From contig JAMCVR010000231.1 of assembly GCA_023475455.1 (NCBI GenBank), forward strand, positions 1 to 6,093: a DNA stretch of 6,093 nt, read 5' to 3'. Shown piece after piece: positions 5,053-6,093 of this stretch; position 1 is the stretch's first letter; every line of letters starts with the position of its first letter. Source of the stretch: Thermoplasmatota archaeon (GTDB lineage Bacteria > Pseudomonadota > Gammaproteobacteria > Burkholderiales > Thiobacillaceae). The position numbers and the translations under genes were made by a program. The notes under the pieces are model-generated. The model made no database searches and was not told the DNA's origin. It was given only the letters and a program-made list of their open reading frames with translations.

Positions 5053-5245
5053 AAACCTTTAACCGCATTTGAACCACAAAGATATGTCCCGCAGGGACGG
5101 GATCCCTTGGGACACTGAGGCACGGAGAAAGGCAAGAAATCAATAGCTTCCCTGCACTTGGCCACTCACCCGACAGGTGACTGGGTATCACGATGTAAGT
5201 CTTTAGTTTTTTCCTCTGTGTCTCTGTGGTGAGGAATTTAGGTTT
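5053..5245. mobile_element. MITE-like imperfect palindromic intergenic element (~193 bp)
   Basis: The outer ends AAACCT (5053-5058) and AGGTTT (5240-5245) are inverted. Inside, ACCACAAAGA (5073-5082) and CACTGAGG (5113-5120) face CCTCTGTG and TCTCTGTGGT (5213-5230); the reverse complement of the right arm reads as a continuous ACCACAGAGACACAGAGG. The left arm is split by a 30-bp insert at 5083-5112 made of GTCCC/GGGAC units (GTCCC-GCA-GGGAC hairpin, then GGGATCCC). The centre has TCACC-N5-GGTGA. Arms of the ACCACAGAGACACAGAGG type recur in intergenic DNA of many bacteria, from memory. No transposase is present, so any mobility would be non-autonomous. Boundaries are approximate. Confidence 0.5.
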
Positions 5246-5340
5246 AACGACGGTGCGTCCAGCAGGCAGACAATGTCGCCCACGCGCCCCGGAACCAGAG
5301 CCTCCCCGAGCTCGCCACAGTCAGGCCCATTCCGAACATC

Positions 5341-5847
5341 ATGACTTTCTTGCTCAACCGTTTGCCGCTCTTCTGGATCGGCCTTCTCGCTCTGGCAAAC
5401 CCGGCCGGCGCAGCGTCGCTCACCCTGGACGAACTGCTGGCGCGCCCGGTGGCGCCCGCCGGGGTGGTGTTTGAGATCGTCGACCGCGATCCGGGCGCGC
5501 TGGACGTCGCGCTGCCCTGGGTGAAGCAGGCCGCGCAACGCCTGAAGGCGCGCCACCCCGGCCTGCCGATGGCGCTGGTGACGCACGGCCAGGAAATGTT
5601 CGCCCTGCAGACCGGAAAGCGCGCCGGCAACCCTGCGATCCACCAGATTGCGGAAAGCCTCAGCCGCGACGACGGCATTCCGGTGCATGTCTGCGAGACC
5701 TATGCCGGCTGGCGCGGGCTGGCGGCCGAGGATTTTCCCGCCTACGTCGACGTGGCGCCCGCCGGCCCGACACAGATCCGCAACTACGAAGCGCTCGATT
5801 ATGTGCGGCTGGTGGTGCCCCGGGCCGCGGTGCTGAAGTCGCGCTGA
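5341..5847 (+). CDS. Exported DsrE/DsrF-family protein (168 aa)
   Basis: The protein begins with a signal peptide (MTFLLNRLPLFWIGLLALAN, cleavage near PAGA/ASL) and continues with a DsrE-like alpha/beta domain. Residues 41-47 form the first strand (GVVFEIV), a helix follows (ALPWVKQAAQRL), then MALVTHGQEMFAL. IPVHVCETYAGWRG contains the only cysteine, C118, at the site where DsrE-family proteins carry their sulfur-binding Cys. DVAPAG and YEALDYVRLVV form the C-terminal strand and helix. Cytoplasmic DsrE proteins relay sulfur as persulfide to TusA and dissimilatory sulfite reductase; exported relatives are common but poorly characterised. The gene diverges from the thioredoxin/TlpA/rhodanese operon, suggesting a shared sulfur-related role in the periplasm. 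No good Shine-Dalgarno sequence precedes the ATG, but no alternative in-frame ATG exists back to at least 5281, and the start fits the signal peptide. A 23-codon frame overlaps the start by ATGA. Family confident, function inferred. Confidence 0.85.
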   Translation: MTFLLNRLPLFWIGLLALANPAGAASLTLDELLARPVAPAGVVFEIVDRDPGALDVALPWVKQAAQRLKARHPGLPMALVTHGQEMFALQTGKRAGNPAIHQIAESLSRDDGIPVHVCETYAGWRGLAAEDFPAYVDVAPAGPTQIRNYEALDYVRLVVPRAAVLKSR

Positions 5848-6011
5848 AGCGGCAATACGCCGCGCCGCTGTGGCGGTCCTGCGTGAATCCGGCTGCGGGC
5901 CGGCAGTCGGCCAAGACGGAACGGGCCGCGTGAATCTGTTCCATTTGCCCTTTACCATGCCTTCAGGCGTTGGTACATTGCCCCGCGGGCGCTTCGGTCG
6001 ATTTCCATACC
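5848..6011. other. Short intergenic region after the DsrE-like gene
   Basis: This stretch has GC-rich dyads (for example GCCG-N5-CGGC around 5900) but no stem followed by a T-run, so no intrinsic terminator is recognised. No convincing promoter or ribosome binding site for the next gene was found. Confidence 0.4.
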
Positions 6012-6093
6012 ATGCATGTGTTCAAAAATGTCCTGAGCGGCTTCGGCCTCGACAACAAACGAATTGAAACGCTGAAATTCCGCACCCAGCCGG
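6012..6093 (+). CDS. 5' end of an unidentified gene (27 codons, cut by the right edge)
   Basis: An open frame starts at ATG 6012 and runs off the window. It reads MHVFKNVLSGFGLDNKR and then IETLKFRTQP. Codon use is normal, with G/C-rich third positions. The N-terminus has no signal peptide, so this product would be cytoplasmic. The 'FKxxLxGxGLxxxxI-T' layout is only vaguely like the start of Spo0M-type arrestin-fold proteins; that comparison rests on a few residues and should not be used as a name. No strong Shine-Dalgarno sequence is visible upstream, so the start could be elsewhere. It follows the DsrE-like gene by about 164 bp on the same strand. Confidence 0.45.
   Translation, partial: MHVFKNVLSGFGLDNKRIETLKFRTQP

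Larger units (their letters stand above)
4731..5340. other. Intergenic region between the divergent operon and the DsrE-like gene
   Basis: No convincing gene is seen here. From left to right it holds about 180 bp of GC-rich DNA upstream of the operon promoter (4731-4912, also present at 3834-4015), an imperfect hairpin (4996-5046), a MITE-like inverted-repeat element (5053-5245) and about 95 bp leading to the DsrE-like start. A minus-strand ATG at about 4927, preceded by GAGG, opens a short frame through an A8 tract; neighbouring frames have partly protein-like composition, so a decayed gene is possible but unproven. No clear plus-strand promoter was identified for the DsrE-like gene. Confidence 0.6.

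Noticed and set aside
5203..5958. Minus-strand 251-codon frame opposite the DsrE-like gene
   Set aside because: It is antisense to a protein with a signal peptide and DsrE motifs, its composition is Arg/His/Gly-rich, and it runs through the MITE-like element end.
1..6093. tRNA or rRNA genes
   Set aside because: No cloverleaf-like segment or conserved rRNA stretch was seen on either strand.

Overview
The window is a GC-rich bacterial segment. High-GC codon use, a Tat-dependent molybdoenzyme, TlpA and DsrE families and many exported thiol/sulfur proteins suggest a proteobacterium, perhaps a sulfur- or metal-cycling betaproteobacterium. That taxonomic guess is inference.

Layout. A minus-strand operon fills about 1-4730 and reads leftwards. 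In order it encodes: an exported thioredoxin-fold-like protein with one cysteine; a small exported protein of unknown function; an exported TlpA/ResA-type thioredoxin (WCPPC); an exported two-domain rhodanese; and the Tat-targeted N-terminus of a molybdopterin oxidoreductase with the H-X3-C-X3-C-X34-C iron-sulfur motif of the NarG/type II DMSO-reductase group, cut by the left edge. The genes are tightly packed (a TAATG overlap and gaps of 6, 10 and 31 nt). A good sigma70-like promoter precedes the first gene. To the right lies an intergenic region with an imperfect hairpin and a MITE-like inverted-repeat element. Next comes a plus-strand gene for an exported DsrE/DsrF-family protein, and then the first 27 codons of an unidentified plus-strand gene.

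The most striking property is structural. Three consecutive perfect direct tandem duplications (units of 445, 736 and 897 bp; 524-1413, 1504-2975, 3119-4912) cover almost all of 524-4914. Each junction has exactly 2 bp of shared sequence. They break the rhodanese gene by frameshift, give two complete tlpA-like genes and two complete copies of the promoter-proximal gene, and leave truncated pieces of the rhodanese and small-protein genes. Removing one copy of each unit gives a clean 4015-bp locus with every reading frame intact. The pattern looks like four overlapping contigs (1-968, 969-2239, 2240-4015, 4016-6093) joined end to end, so misassembly is the leading explanation. A genuine set of recent duplications is the alternative.

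Biology. In the reconstructed locus every recognisable product except the unresolved last one is predicted to be exported. The set combines sulfur transfer (rhodanese, DsrE-like), thiol redox (TlpA, single-Cys thioredoxin-like) and a periplasmic molybdoenzyme. A periplasmic sulfur-compound redox pathway, or a dedicated maturation/repair system for the molybdoenzyme, is a reasonable hypothesis. The substrate cannot be read from this window.
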